Both the position numbers and the translations under genes were made by a program. Shown here piece by piece: positions 35,847-44,071 of a stretch of 64,000 nucleotides of DNA. This stretch comes from Achromobacter sp. MFA1 R4 (lineage in GTDB: Bacteria; Pseudomonadota; Gammaproteobacteria; Burkholderiales; Burkholderiaceae_B). A model generated the notes under the pieces. It did no database searches and had not been told where the DNA came from. It worked only from the letters and a program-made list of their open reading frames with translations. The DNA lies in NCBI RefSeq assembly GCF_900156745.1, contig NZ_LT707065.1:1364001-1428000 (forward strand). The letters run 5' to 3'. The stretch's first letter is position 1. The number at the start of each line of letters is the position of its first letter.

Positions 35847-35923
35847 TCGAGGTTCCGGCCGCCCTGCCCCTCACCGGGGCGGCCGATTTCGCAGCGTTGA
35901 CCAGACCAAGAGGAGTGGGAGCC

Positions 35924-36220
35924 ATGAGCGACACACCAAAACCAGGGCCCGACTTCTCCGGCGCCGGCCCCGTCCAATTCAACCCGGGCCAGACGCAGGC
36001 AAGCGGCAAGGTTGAACAATTGCTTGCCACCGAAGAGTCGCGGCTGCTCGCTACGCCGGGCGTCGTCTCGGTCGGCGTCACCACCGGGCGTCCTGGAGAA
36101 GAGGCGCTTGCGGTGGGGGTAACGGATTCCGGCGTGGCGGCGCGACTGCCGCGCGAAATCAACGGCGTGCCGTTGGTGATTACGGTGACGGGCCCGGTGG
36201 ACGCGCAGGGCCGGCGCTGA
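35924..36220 (+). CDS. small protein resembling the accessory domain of the preceding protease
   Basis: A 98-residue protein. A disordered Pro-rich N-terminus is followed by ESRLLATPGVVSVGVTTGR and REINGVPLVITVTGPV. The GVVSVGV / GVPLVITVTG pattern resembles residues ~75-130 of the preceding gene product and is typical of the N-terminal module of some trypsin-fold proteins. AGAGGAG precedes the ATG. It could be an inhibitor, a chaperone-like propeptide in trans, or an adapter; none is shown. Likely co-transcribed with the protease gene. Confidence 0.6.
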   Translation: MSDTPKPGPDFSGAGPVQFNPGQTQASGKVEQLLATEESRLLATPGVVSVGVTTGRPGEEALAVGVTDSGVAARLPREINGVPLVITVTGPVDAQGRR

Positions 36221-36248
36221 CAGCAAGGCGCAGGCGCCCGCCCTGTCG

Positions 36249-36938
36249 TTACTTGCCGACTTGGCTGTCCACGTACACCAGGCCGGCGGCCGCCAGCTTG
36301 TCCCGCATCCCGTAGATATCCAACCCCAATTCCCCTGCCGCCAGCCGCTTGCGCTTGGCCGCCTCATTGACCAGCCGCGCGTCGCACGCGTCGGCAACTT
36401 CCGCCGCCCGGGCACGCGGCACGATGCACACACCGTCGTCGTCGGCGATCACGACGTCGCCCGGCTGCACCAGCGCGCCCGCGCACACCACCGGCACGTT
36501 CACCGACCCGGGCGTGGCCTTGACCGTGCCCTTGGCCGATACGCACTTGGACCACACGGGAAACGGCATATCCTTCAGCGCCGCGACGTCGCGGCAGCCG
36601 GCGTCGATGACCAGCCCCTGCACGCCGCGTGCGCGCATCGAGGTGGCCAGCAGTTCGCCGAACATGCCGTCTTCGCTGGAAGACGCACAGGCCACCACCA
36701 CGATATCCCCAGGCCGGCAGAGTTCAATGGCGACGTGCAGCATCCAGTTGTCGCCCGGCTGGGCCAGGACGGTGACGGCGCTGCCGGCGATGGACGCGCC
36801 GGCGTAGATGGGGCGAAGGTAGGGCTGCAACAGCCCCGTGCGCTGCTGGGCTTCGTGCGCGGTCGCGACGCCGGCCGACGCCAGGCGCGCGATGACCGCG
36901 CTGTCGGCGCGCGCGATGTTCCTGACGGCAACGCTCAT
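36249..36938 (-). CDS. galC: 4-carboxy-4-hydroxy-2-oxoadipate aldolase/oxaloacetate decarboxylase (GalC/LigK)
   Basis: A 229-residue class II aldolase of the HMG/CHA family. It cleaves 4-carboxy-4-hydroxy-2-oxoadipate into pyruvate and oxaloacetate, the last step of gallate/protocatechuate 4,5-cleavage. The core shows [19 protein letters not shown] (metal and substrate-binding Arg/Asp) and [18 protein letters not shown]. The same fold occurs in RraA, but the C-terminal extension ([19 protein letters not shown]) and the linkage to galB favour the aldolase. The start overlaps the galB stop (ATGA, 36935-36938). Confidence 0.88.
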   Translation of the reverse strand: MSVAVRNIARADSAVIARLASAGVATAHEAQQRTGLLQPYLRPIYAGASIAGSAVTVLAQPGDNWMLHVAIELCRPGDIVVVACASSSEDGMFGELLATSMRARGVQGLVIDAGCRDVAALKDMPFPVWSKCVSAKGTVKATPGSVNVPVVCAGALVQPGDVVIADDDGVCIVPRARAAEVADACDARLVNEAAKRKRLAAGELGLDIYGMRDKLAAAGLVYVDSQVGK

Positions 36939-37654
36939 GCCAGTTCCCCGGTGACTTGGGGAAACACGCGCTGGTAGCCTTCGGCGTACTGGATCTTCAA
37001 GTTCGAGTTGCGCGAGGCCTGGACACCGCGCTGCAGGGCGACGCGCGTGTAGTACTCCCACAGGTGTTCCTGCGCGGCCATGGTTTCAAAGGCGCGGCGC
37101 TTCTGGTCCCAGACCTCGGAGATGTCCAGCAGGACCTCGGGCTTCCATTCGCATTGTTCGGGCTGATGCGGCTCGAACAGGAACACGGGCGGTGCGCCCA
37201 ATACCGCCTGTTCGGGATGGTGGCCGTGCGCCTGCGCGATCACGCGGGCTTCCTGCGCGACGTGCGTGGCCAGCGGGTGGTCGAAGTTGTAGGGGTCTTT
37301 TTGCGAGTGGGTCAGCACGAATTCCGGCTGCAGCTCGCGATAGACGTCGACCAGTTCAAAGAGCGCCTCGTCCGACACGCGCAGCGGATAGTCGCCGCAA
37401 TCCATGAAGCGGATGTCCGCGCCCAGGATGTCGGCCGCAAGGCGCGCTTCGTCGCGGCGGTCTGCCTTCACTTTTTCCAGCGTCATGCCGGGCTGCTTCC
37501 ACAGCTTGGCGGATTCGCCACGCTCGCCGAACGACAGGCACACCACGGTCATCTTCCAGCCGCGCTTGGCGTACAGGGCGATGGCGCCGCCCGCGCGCCA
37601 GACGAAATCCGCGGAGTGTGCGCTGACGACCAGCCCGTTCTTTTGCCGTTCCAT
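36935..37654 (-). CDS. galB: 4-oxalomesaconate hydratase (GalB, PIG-L fold)
   Basis: A 239-residue PIG-L/LmbE-fold zinc enzyme. Motifs are [15 protein letters not shown] near residue 10 (metal-binding His and Asp), [20 protein letters not shown] in the middle, and [12 protein letters not shown]. GalB of Pseudomonas hydrates 4-oxalomesaconate to 4-carboxy-4-hydroxy-2-oxoadipate, the substrate of the next enzyme, so the pair forms two consecutive steps. AGAGGAA precedes the ATG. No dioxygenase gene (galA or ligAB) lies in the window. Confidence 0.86.
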   Translation of the reverse strand: MERQKNGLVVSAHSADFVWRAGGAIALYAKRGWKMTVVCLSFGERGESAKLWKQPGMTLEKVKADRRDEARLAADILGADIRFMDCGDYPLRVSDEALFELVDVYRELQPEFVLTHSQKDPYNFDHPLATHVAQEARVIAQAHGHHPEQAVLGAPPVFLFEPHQPEQCEWKPEVLLDISEVWDQKRRAFETMAAQEHLWEYYTRVALQRGVQASRNSNLKIQYAEGYQRVFPQVTGELA

Positions 37655-37720
37655 TTCAATTCCTCTATGCATGAAAGCCGGCACGCGCCGCCGCGCGGCG
37701 CCGTGCCGGCGCGGGCGCGT

Positions 37721-38728
37721 CTAGTCCGCCTTGATGCCCGCGTCCTGGATGACCTTGGTCCATTTGGTGGTTTCCGCCGCGACGAACGCGCCGAACTGTT
37801 TGTCCGTGCCCGGCGTGACGACCGCGCCCATTTCGCCAAAACGCTTTTTGACGTCGGGGTCTTTCAGTGCGGCCTGCAGCGCGGCGTTGAGCTTGGCAGT
37901 GACCTCGGGCGGCAGATCCTTGGGACCGATCAGGCCCCACCACACCGTCGCCATCGCGCCCGGCAAGCCCTGCGAGACCACCGTGGGCACCTCGGGCAGC
38001 ATGGCGGCCGGTTCGTCGTCCAGCACGGCCAAGGCGCGCAGCTTGCCCGCCTTGACGTGCGAGACGACTTCGAGCGGGTTGATGGACATGAAGGAGATGC
38101 GCTGTCCCAACAGGTCCGTGACCGCCGGCGAGCCGCCCTTGTAGGGCACGTGCAGCGCCTTCATGCCGCTTTCGCGCTTGAGCAGTTCGCTGGCCAGGTG
38201 GCCCGAGCTGCCGTTGCCCGCCGACGCATAGGTCAGCTTGTCGGGATTTGCGCGGCCGTAGTCGGTCAGGTCCTTCAAGGTCTTGAAGGGCGACTGGATG
38301 GGCACCACCACGGCCAGCGGGGCGTAGCCGATCGCGCCGACCGGCGTGAAATCGTGGGCGGGATCGAACGTCAGCTTGGAGAACAGGGCGCCGTTGGCGG
38401 CCAGCGTGTTGGAGGCCGTCAGCAGGGTGTAGCCGTCGGCCTGGGCCCGGGCAACCATGTCCATGCCGATGTTGGTGGCCGCGCCAGGGCGGTTGTCGAC
38501 GATGATGGTCTGCTTGAGGGCCTCGCCCATTTTCTGGCTGACGAGGCGGGTGACGATGTCCACGCCGCCGCCCGCGGCGTACGGCACGACGATGCGGATC
38601 GGCTTGTCGGGAAAGGCGGCCTGGGCGGCGGCCGGCAGCGGCGCCAGCGCGGCGGCGGCGAGCAGCGCGCCCAAACCCGCGGCGGTGACCAGGGCGCGGC
38701 GAGGCCGCGACGGGACGAAAGCCTTCAT
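37721..38728 (-). CDS. Bug family tripartite tricarboxylate transporter binding protein
   Basis: A 335-residue periplasmic solute-binding protein. A Tat-like or Sec signal (RPRRALVTAAGLGALLAAAA, cleaved near AQA) is followed by the Bug signatures FPDKPIRIVVPYAAGGGVDI, IIVDNRPGAATNIG and GYTLL. Bug proteins capture carboxylates and aromatic acids for TctAB-type transporters; orphan copies are abundant in Bordetella and relatives. Being upstream of galB-galC it may bind gallate or a related acid. Likely part of the same operon. Confidence 0.9.
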   Translation of the reverse strand: MKAFVPSRPRRALVTAAGLGALLAAAALAPLPAAAQAAFPDKPIRIVVPYAAGGGVDIVTRLVSQKMGEALKQTIIVDNRPGAATNIGMDMVARAQADGYTLLTASNTLAANGALFSKLTFDPAHDFTPVGAIGYAPLAVVVPIQSPFKTLKDLTDYGRANPDKLTYASAGNGSSGHLASELLKRESGMKALHVPYKGGSPAVTDLLGQRISFMSINPLEVVSHVKAGKLRALAVLDDEPAAMLPEVPTVVSQGLPGAMATVWWGLIGPKDLPPEVTAKLNAALQAALKDPDVKKRFGEMGAVVTPGTDKQFGAFVAAETTKWTKVIQDAGIKAD

Positions 38729-38842
38729 GAATGTCTCCTGTCTGTCTAGTTATCGGTGTGGGTATGGCGGCATGATGCGCGGAGTACACTCATATCGTCC
38801 AATACCGTTTTTCATGACGATCTATTTGCTTTCCAAATCGAT

Positions 38843-39736
38843 ATGGATTTCCGCCAACTGCGCTACTTCGTCGCCGTCGCCGAGGAACTGAGCTTCAGCC
38901 AGGCCGCCCGCAGGCTGCACGTCAGCCAGCCGCCGCTCAGCCTGCAGATCAAGGCCCTGGAGGAAGAACTGGGGTCGCCCCTGCTGACGCGCACGAGCCG
39001 CAGCGTGGAACTGACGCAGGCCGGCGCGCTGTTCCTGGAGCAGGCGCGCCGGGCGCTGGCCCACCTGGAACGGGCCGGCGAAGTCGTGCGGCAATCGGCG
39101 CTGGGCGAAACCGGCGAAATCCGCGTGGCATTCACCGCGTCGGTGCCGATGTTCGAGGCCTTTCCCCGCATCGTTCACGCGTTCCGCACGGACTTTCCCG
39201 GCGTGGGCGTGGACCTGAGCCACCAGTCCACCGGCCAGCAATTGCGCGCACTGGCGTCCAAGGACATCGACGTGGGATTTCTGCGGCCGTCGATCCTGTT
39301 CGTTGCGCCGCCCAACATTGCAACGGTGCCGCTCTGGACCGACCGCCTGATGGCCGCCCTGCCGCAATCGCATCCGTTGGCGCGGCGCAGCGCGCCGCTG
39401 TCCATGACGGACCTGGCGGACGAGTCTTTTATCCTGTTTCCCCGCGGACTGGGCTGCGGCCTGTTCGACCACGTGGGCGTGCTGGCCAGCCGCGCGGGCT
39501 TTGCGCCGCAAGTGGGCCAGGAGGCCCGCGAAGGCGCGACCATCATCGGCCTGGTGGCGGCGGGCATGGGCATTTCCATCCTGCCGGATACCTACATGAA
39601 GACGGGCATCCCCGGCGTGGCCTATCGTGAACTGGACACGCCCGACGCCCAAAGCCAGGTCCTGCTGGCGTATCGTTCCGAAGACGGTTCCCCGCTGGTG
39701 CAGCGGTTCCGCGAGGCCGCCGTGGCCGTGCGGTAA
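38843..39736 (+). CDS. LysR family regulator, probable regulator of the galBC operon
   Basis: A 297-residue LysR-type regulator. The helix-turn-helix is MDFRQLRYFVAVAEELSFSQ followed by AARRLHVSQPPLSLQIKALE; the effector domain follows. It is divergent from the Bug-galB-galC unit over a 114-base gap, the standard layout for a LysR activator of an aromatic-acid operon. The ATG at 38843 is preferred to the upstream codon at 38756. Confidence 0.9.
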   Translation: MDFRQLRYFVAVAEELSFSQAARRLHVSQPPLSLQIKALEEELGSPLLTRTSRSVELTQAGALFLEQARRALAHLERAGEVVRQSALGETGEIRVAFTASVPMFEAFPRIVHAFRTDFPGVGVDLSHQSTGQQLRALASKDIDVGFLRPSILFVAPPNIATVPLWTDRLMAALPQSHPLARRSAPLSMTDLADESFILFPRGLGCGLFDHVGVLASRAGFAPQVGQEAREGATIIGLVAAGMGISILPDTYMKTGIPGVAYRELDTPDAQSQVLLAYRSEDGSPLVQRFREAAVAVR

Positions 39737-39782
39737 CCGGCGCCGGCTGGCGCCTCGCAGCGGTCATTGGAAGGCCCGCGCC

Positions 39783-40628
39783 ATGACATTGCGCCTGTTC
39801 GCCCTGACCCTTTTCGCCATGCTGGCCTTTGCCGGCAATTCCCTGCTGTGCCGGGTTGCGCTTACGCAGACGGCCATCGATCCCACGACGTTTGTCGCCC
39901 TGCGCATCGGGTCCGGCGCCTTGATGCTGTGGCTGGTGCTGCGCGCCCGCCGCGACCGCTCGCGCCTCGAAGGCACCTGGGCGGGCGCGCTGGCCCTGTT
40001 TGCATATGCGCTGGCGTTTTCTTTTGCCTATACGCATATTCCTGCCGGGACCGGCGCGCTGCTGCTGTTCGGGGCGATCCAGATCAGCATGGTCCTGTAT
40101 GGCTTCCTGATCGGCGAGAGGCTGTCCGCGGTGCAAGGCATGGGCATCACCCTCGCAATCGCCGGCCTGGTGGCCCTGATGCTGCCCGGCATGGGCGCGC
40201 CGCCATTGTTCTACGGGTTCCTGATGATCGTGTCGGGCGTCGCGTGGAGCGTGTATTCGCTGCTCGGGCGCGGCACGAAGCATCCGGCAGCGGCAACCGC
40301 CGGCAACTTCATCCGCGCCACGCCGGTGGCGCTAGCGCTGTTCGCCGCGCAGTTGGCGGCGTCGCATACCCGCTTCGACGCGACAGGCGCTGCCTACGCC
40401 GTCGCGTCCGGCGCGGTGACGTCGGGCCTGGGATACATCCTCTGGTATGCCGCGCTGAAACAGTTGAGCGTGACGCGCGCCGCCACCGTGCAGCTCAGCG
40501 TGCCGGTGCTGGCGGCATTTGGCGGCACGCTGTTTCTGGACGAGCCGTTGACGGGCGTGCTGGTGATCGCGTCGACGCTGGTGCTGGCGGGCGTGGCGCT
40601 GGTGATTCGCACCCCCCGCCCGGCATAA
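39783..40628 (+). CDS. EamA family (DMT) transporter
   Basis: A 281-residue protein with ten hydrophobic helices and two EamA repeats (residues ~5-135 and ~145-275). Typical segments are MLAFAGNSLLCRVAL in helix 1 and LSVTRAATVQLSVPVLAAFGG in helix 9. DMT members usually export amino acids or metabolites. It follows the LysR gene by 46 bases and may be co-transcribed with it. Substrate unknown. Confidence 0.85.
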   Translation: MTLRLFALTLFAMLAFAGNSLLCRVALTQTAIDPTTFVALRIGSGALMLWLVLRARRDRSRLEGTWAGALALFAYALAFSFAYTHIPAGTGALLLFGAIQISMVLYGFLIGERLSAVQGMGITLAIAGLVALMLPGMGAPPLFYGFLMIVSGVAWSVYSLLGRGTKHPAAATAGNFIRATPVALALFAAQLAASHTRFDATGAAYAVASGAVTSGLGYILWYAALKQLSVTRAATVQLSVPVLAAFGGTLFLDEPLTGVLVIASTLVLAGVALVIRTPRPA

Positions 40629-40641
40629 ACCCCGGCTCCTC

Positions 40642-40672
40642 AAAAAAAGAGGGCCGCTCGATGGAGCGGCCC
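40642..40672 (-). terminator. Rho-independent terminator of the amidohydrolase operon
   Basis: On the minus strand, a 9-bp stem GGGCCGCTC/GAGCGGCCC (40651-40659 with 40664-40672) is followed by seven T. A second T-less hairpin (CGCCGTCAC/GTGACGGCG) lies just before it at about 40679-40702. Confidence 0.85.
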
Positions 40673-40719
40673 GCAAGACGCCGTCACGGCCTTGTGACGG
40701 CGCACCACTTTTCAGTCGA

Positions 40720-41271
40720 TCACACGCTATCCAGCGCCGACCGGTCCACGGCCTCGGCGGCTGCCTGCGCGGCCCGCATTTCTTCGATGAAGACCGGTGC
40801 GCACAACCCACCGATCACGGCGGCCAGGTCGTGGTCGGCGTTGTCGTACGCATGGCGGGCGCCCAGCATGTTGAGCGAGCCGATGACACGCCCCTCGTGC
40901 CGCACGGGGATGTTGAAGGCCGATTGCAGGCCGCGTTCGATCAGCATCGGGGCCTCGGAAAACACCGTGCGCACGTCGTCTTCGTTGCTGGCCACGTAGA
41001 TCTGCCCTTCCTGCAGCACCAGCCGCGACCACGGGCCGTTGCCGGTGGCCTTGAAGCCGCCCAGCGGACTGATGCTTTCGTCGGACGTATGCAGCCGCTT
41101 CATCAGGCGGTGCGCTTCCAGGTGTACGAGCGCGGTGAACAGCTTGTGGCCGAAGGCTGCTTCGAGCAAGGCCGAGATCGCGCTCCACTGCGCCTCGCGA
41201 TCTGCGGCCAGGCCCAGCTTGCGGGCGTGGGCCGCCAGCGGGCCCAGCGCCAGGACGGATGCCGCCGTCAT
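40720..41271 (-). CDS. GAF domain-containing protein
   Basis: A 183-residue cytosolic protein made of one GAF domain (residues ~25-170, with YVASNEDDVRTVF, GLQSAFNIPVRHEGRVIGSLNMLG and YDNADHDLAAVIGGL). It has no output domain, so it may sense a small molecule and act through a partner or have weak enzymatic activity. Its start overlaps the MFS stop (ATGA, 41268-41271), placing it last in the amidohydrolase-MFS-GAF operon. Stand-alone GAF proteins in catabolic operons are little studied. Confidence 0.8.
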   Translation of the reverse strand: MTAASVLALGPLAAHARKLGLAADREAQWSAISALLEAAFGHKLFTALVHLEAHRLMKRLHTSDESISPLGGFKATGNGPWSRLVLQEGQIYVASNEDDVRTVFSEAPMLIERGLQSAFNIPVRHEGRVIGSLNMLGARHAYDNADHDLAAVIGGLCAPVFIEEMRAAQAAAEAVDRSALDSV

Positions 41272-42623
41272 GCGTTGATCTCCTCGAGCACGACGCCGCG
41301 CGTGTTCTTGCCGTAGAACAGGATGCCCAGCCCGCCGACCAGCAGGATGGCGGTCATCATGGCGAACACGCCGGCAAAGCCCAGCACCGGATACGCCACG
41401 CCCACGATGGTCGGCGACGCGATCGAACCGATGCGGGCGAAGGCCGAGGCCGCGCCCATGCCGGTCGCGCGGATCGACGTGGGATAGATTTCGGCGGTGT
41501 ACGTGTACTGGCCGGCGATGACGCCGTTCATGCCGAAGGACAGCAGCATGCTCAGCATGATGATCTGGTGCTCGCCGCTGGCCAGGGCAAGGCCCAGCGC
41601 GGACAGGCACGACAGCAGCATGTAGGCCAGGATGGTGTACTTGCGTCCGATCCGGTCGTTGAAGTAGGCGGCCGAGAAGTAGCCGGGGATCTGCGACAGA
41701 TAGATCAGGATGGTGTACGAGAAGCTCTTGGTGATCGTGAAGCCGCGTTCCACCAGCAGGCTGGGGATCCACACCAGGAAGGCGTAGTAGCAGAACAGCA
41801 CGGTGATCCAGAACACCCACACCAGCACGGTCGTGCCCAGGTATTGCTGGGAGAACAGCGACGCCAGCTTGGCCATCGCGGTCTGCTGGTCGGCGGGCGT
41901 CGGCGCGGCCTTGCGCGTCGCGACCGGCTTGGGCAGCGGACGGCCGGTGCTCTGCTGCACTTCGGCTTCGATAACTTCGCAGATGCGATTGGCTTCGGCG
42001 GTCTGGCCGGTGTGTTCGAGCCAGCGTGGCGATTCGAACAGCGACTTGCGCCACCACAGCAGGAAGATGACGGGCACCGACGCGATGATCATGATCCAGC
42101 GCCAGCCGTCATCGCTCATCGGAACGATGAAGTAGCCCAGCAGCGCCGACAGCACGAAGCCGAACGAGAAAAAGCCCGCCAGCGCGCCCGTGAAACGGCC
42201 GCGGTACTTGCTGCTGACGAACTCGGCCAGGTAGGGCGCGATGATGGCGCCTTCGGCGCCCATGCCGATGCCGGCAATCATGCGCAGGATGTAGAACTCG
42301 TGATAGTTGCGCGCGAACGCGTTGAAGAACGTGGCCACGCAGAACAGCAGCAGGGCCCACATCATGATCTTCTTGCGGCCGTAGCGGTCGCCCAGGATGC
42401 CGGAGAACAGCGCGCCGACGAGGAAGCCGACGTAGGTGCTGCTGGCGATCCAGCCGATCTGGCCGGTGGTCAGGCCCCACTGCGTGCGCAGCGAGGGGAT
42501 GATGAAGGCAATGATGCCAGCGTCCAGGGCTTCAAAGGCAAGCCCGAGGCCGCCGATCAACAGCAGCCGGAAGTGGAAGCTGCTGAAGGGCAGCCGCTCC
42601 AGGCGGTCGGATACGGAATACAT
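41268..42623 (-). CDS. MFS transporter, metabolite:H+ symporter type
   Basis: A 451-residue, 12-helix transporter of the sugar-porter-like aromatic acid/metabolite symporter group. Evidence includes the DAGIIAFIIPSL motif in helix 1, LGDRYGRKKIMMWALLL in the 2-3 loop, RMIAGIGMGAEGAIIAPYLAEF, and FNDRIGRKYTILAYM after helix 8. It sits between the amidohydrolase and the GAF gene and is probably the uptake system for the amidohydrolase substrate, such as an amide, N-acyl amino acid or dipeptide. Confidence 0.88.
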   Translation of the reverse strand: MYSVSDRLERLPFSSFHFRLLLIGGLGLAFEALDAGIIAFIIPSLRTQWGLTTGQIGWIASSTYVGFLVGALFSGILGDRYGRKKIMMWALLLFCVATFFNAFARNYHEFYILRMIAGIGMGAEGAIIAPYLAEFVSSKYRGRFTGALAGFFSFGFVLSALLGYFIVPMSDDGWRWIMIIASVPVIFLLWWRKSLFESPRWLEHTGQTAEANRICEVIEAEVQQSTGRPLPKPVATRKAAPTPADQQTAMAKLASLFSQQYLGTTVLVWVFWITVLFCYYAFLVWIPSLLVERGFTITKSFSYTILIYLSQIPGYFSAAYFNDRIGRKYTILAYMLLSCLSALGLALASGEHQIIMLSMLLSFGMNGVIAGQYTYTAEIYPTSIRATGMGAASAFARIGSIASPTIVGVAYPVLGFAGVFAMMTAILLVGGLGILFYGKNTRGVVLEEINA

Positions 42624-42658
42624 GATGGGAATTTCCGGAGTAAAGAAGAAGGTGAACG

Positions 42659-43888
42659 TCAGCAGGCGTTCTTGTGCAGCAGGCCGCGATTCATGATCAG
42701 CTTGATCGAATCGGGTTGGGTGAGCAGCGCGATGTCATCCAGCGGATTGCCGTCGATCAGCAGCAGGTCGGCGTAGGCGCCTTCGCACACTTCGCCCAAG
42801 AGGCCCTGCTGGTTGAGGATCTCGGCGCCGATCAGGGTCGCCTGCTGGATGACCTTGGCGTTGCCCAGCACGCGGCTGCGCAGCACCAGTTCGTCGGACT
42901 GCATGTAGTGGGTTTCGCCCAGCAGGTCGCTGCCGTAGCCCATCTTCACGCCGACGTCGTCCAGGATCTCCAGCGCGGTCAGGCCCTGCGTGCGCACGGT
43001 GGCGATCTTTTTCACCGAGTCCAGCGGCAGGCCATAGCGCTCGCCGTCGTTGGCCAGGCCTTCGTAGGTGATCAGCGTGGGCACCATATAGGCGCCGTGT
43101 TCCTTCATCACCTGCGCGGCCTCGCGGTCGACCAGGTTGCCGTGCTCGATGGTGCGCACGCCGCAACGCACGGCGCGCGTGATGGCGCGCGGCGTATAGG
43201 CATGGGCCATGACGTAGGTGCTGGCGTTGCTGGCTTCTTCCACGATGGCGATCAGCTCGGCCTCGGAGAAGCCCAGGTTCTGGATCGGATCATTGGGCGA
43301 AGCCACGCCGCCGGACGCCATGACCTTGATCTGCGTGGCGCCCTTGAGGATTTCCTCGCGCACAGCCAGACGGCAATTGTCCACGCCGTCGACCACGCGG
43401 CCGATGTTGCCGATCTTGACCGAGCAGGGGCACGGGTCGAGCTCGTCGTTGCGCGGGCGGAAGTCGCCATGGCCGCCCGTCTGGGACAGGGCCTTGCCCG
43501 AGCAGAAGAGGCGCGGGCCGTCGATGGTGCCGTCCAGCACGGCCTGGGCCAGCGCCCAATCCGCGCCGCCCGCGTCGCGCACCGACGTGAAGCCGCGGTC
43601 CAGCATGCCCTGCATGATGGGCAGCGCGCGCAGCAGCGCCAGGGCGTTGGGCAGGGCCGCGACGCGGCCCAGGTTGAACGACGACGCCACCACGTGCACG
43701 TGGCAGTCGATCATGCCGGGCATCAAGGTCATGCCCTTGGCATCCACCACCTGCGCATCCGCCGGGGCGGGCTCATCGCCGCCGATCCGGGTGATCAGAC
43801 CGTCCTGGACCAGCACGGTCGCGGCGCTTTCGAGGGCCAAGGTTCGGGTATTGAGGATCCTGCAATTCTTGATGACAACCGGCTTCAT
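42659..43888 (-). CDS. metal-dependent amidohydrolase (imidazolonepropionase-like)
   Basis: A 409-residue TIM-barrel amidohydrolase. Metal ligands are visible: HVHV in MPGMIDCHVHVVAS, a probable carbamylated Lys in GATQIKVMASGGV, His in MAHAYTPRAI, His in GVRTIEHGNL and Asp in VGYGSDLLGE-type MGYGSDLLG. The N- and C-terminal beta strands form the small composite domain (ADLLLIDGNPLDDI). This subgroup includes Xaa-Pro/Xaa-Arg dipeptidases and related hydrolases. First gene of the operon; divergent from a LysR gene that probably regulates it. Confidence 0.88.
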   Translation of the reverse strand: MKPVVIKNCRILNTRTLALESAATVLVQDGLITRIGGDEPAPADAQVVDAKGMTLMPGMIDCHVHVVASSFNLGRVAALPNALALLRALPIMQGMLDRGFTSVRDAGGADWALAQAVLDGTIDGPRLFCSGKALSQTGGHGDFRPRNDELDPCPCSVKIGNIGRVVDGVDNCRLAVREEILKGATQIKVMASGGVASPNDPIQNLGFSEAELIAIVEEASNASTYVMAHAYTPRAITRAVRCGVRTIEHGNLVDREAAQVMKEHGAYMVPTLITYEGLANDGERYGLPLDSVKKIATVRTQGLTALEILDDVGVKMGYGSDLLGETHYMQSDELVLRSRVLGNAKVIQQATLIGAEILNQQGLLGEVCEGAYADLLLIDGNPLDDIALLTQPDSIKLIMNRGLLHKNAC

Positions 43889-44032
43889 AATCAACCACGT
43901 AAACAGTTCAAAACGCCTGGAAATGACGGCATGCCGAACTCTACCGGTACAATTCGGGGGTCCGATACCGGGTCTCCCCCTATGCGTTCGACACAAATTC
44001 GAACAGCCTTATGAGCATTACTCATACCCCCT

Positions 44033-44069
44033 CCTGATACCTCCGCCTGATACCTCCGCCTGATATCTC
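44033..44069. repeat. 13-bp tandem repeat before the LysR gene
   Basis: The unit CCTGATACCTCCG occurs twice exactly (44033-44045, 44046-44058) and once in a shortened form (44059-44069). It sits in the 5' leader of the LysR gene, immediately before its ATG. Copy number could vary by slippage and alter the leader. Confidence 0.75.
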
Positions 44070-44071
44070 TC

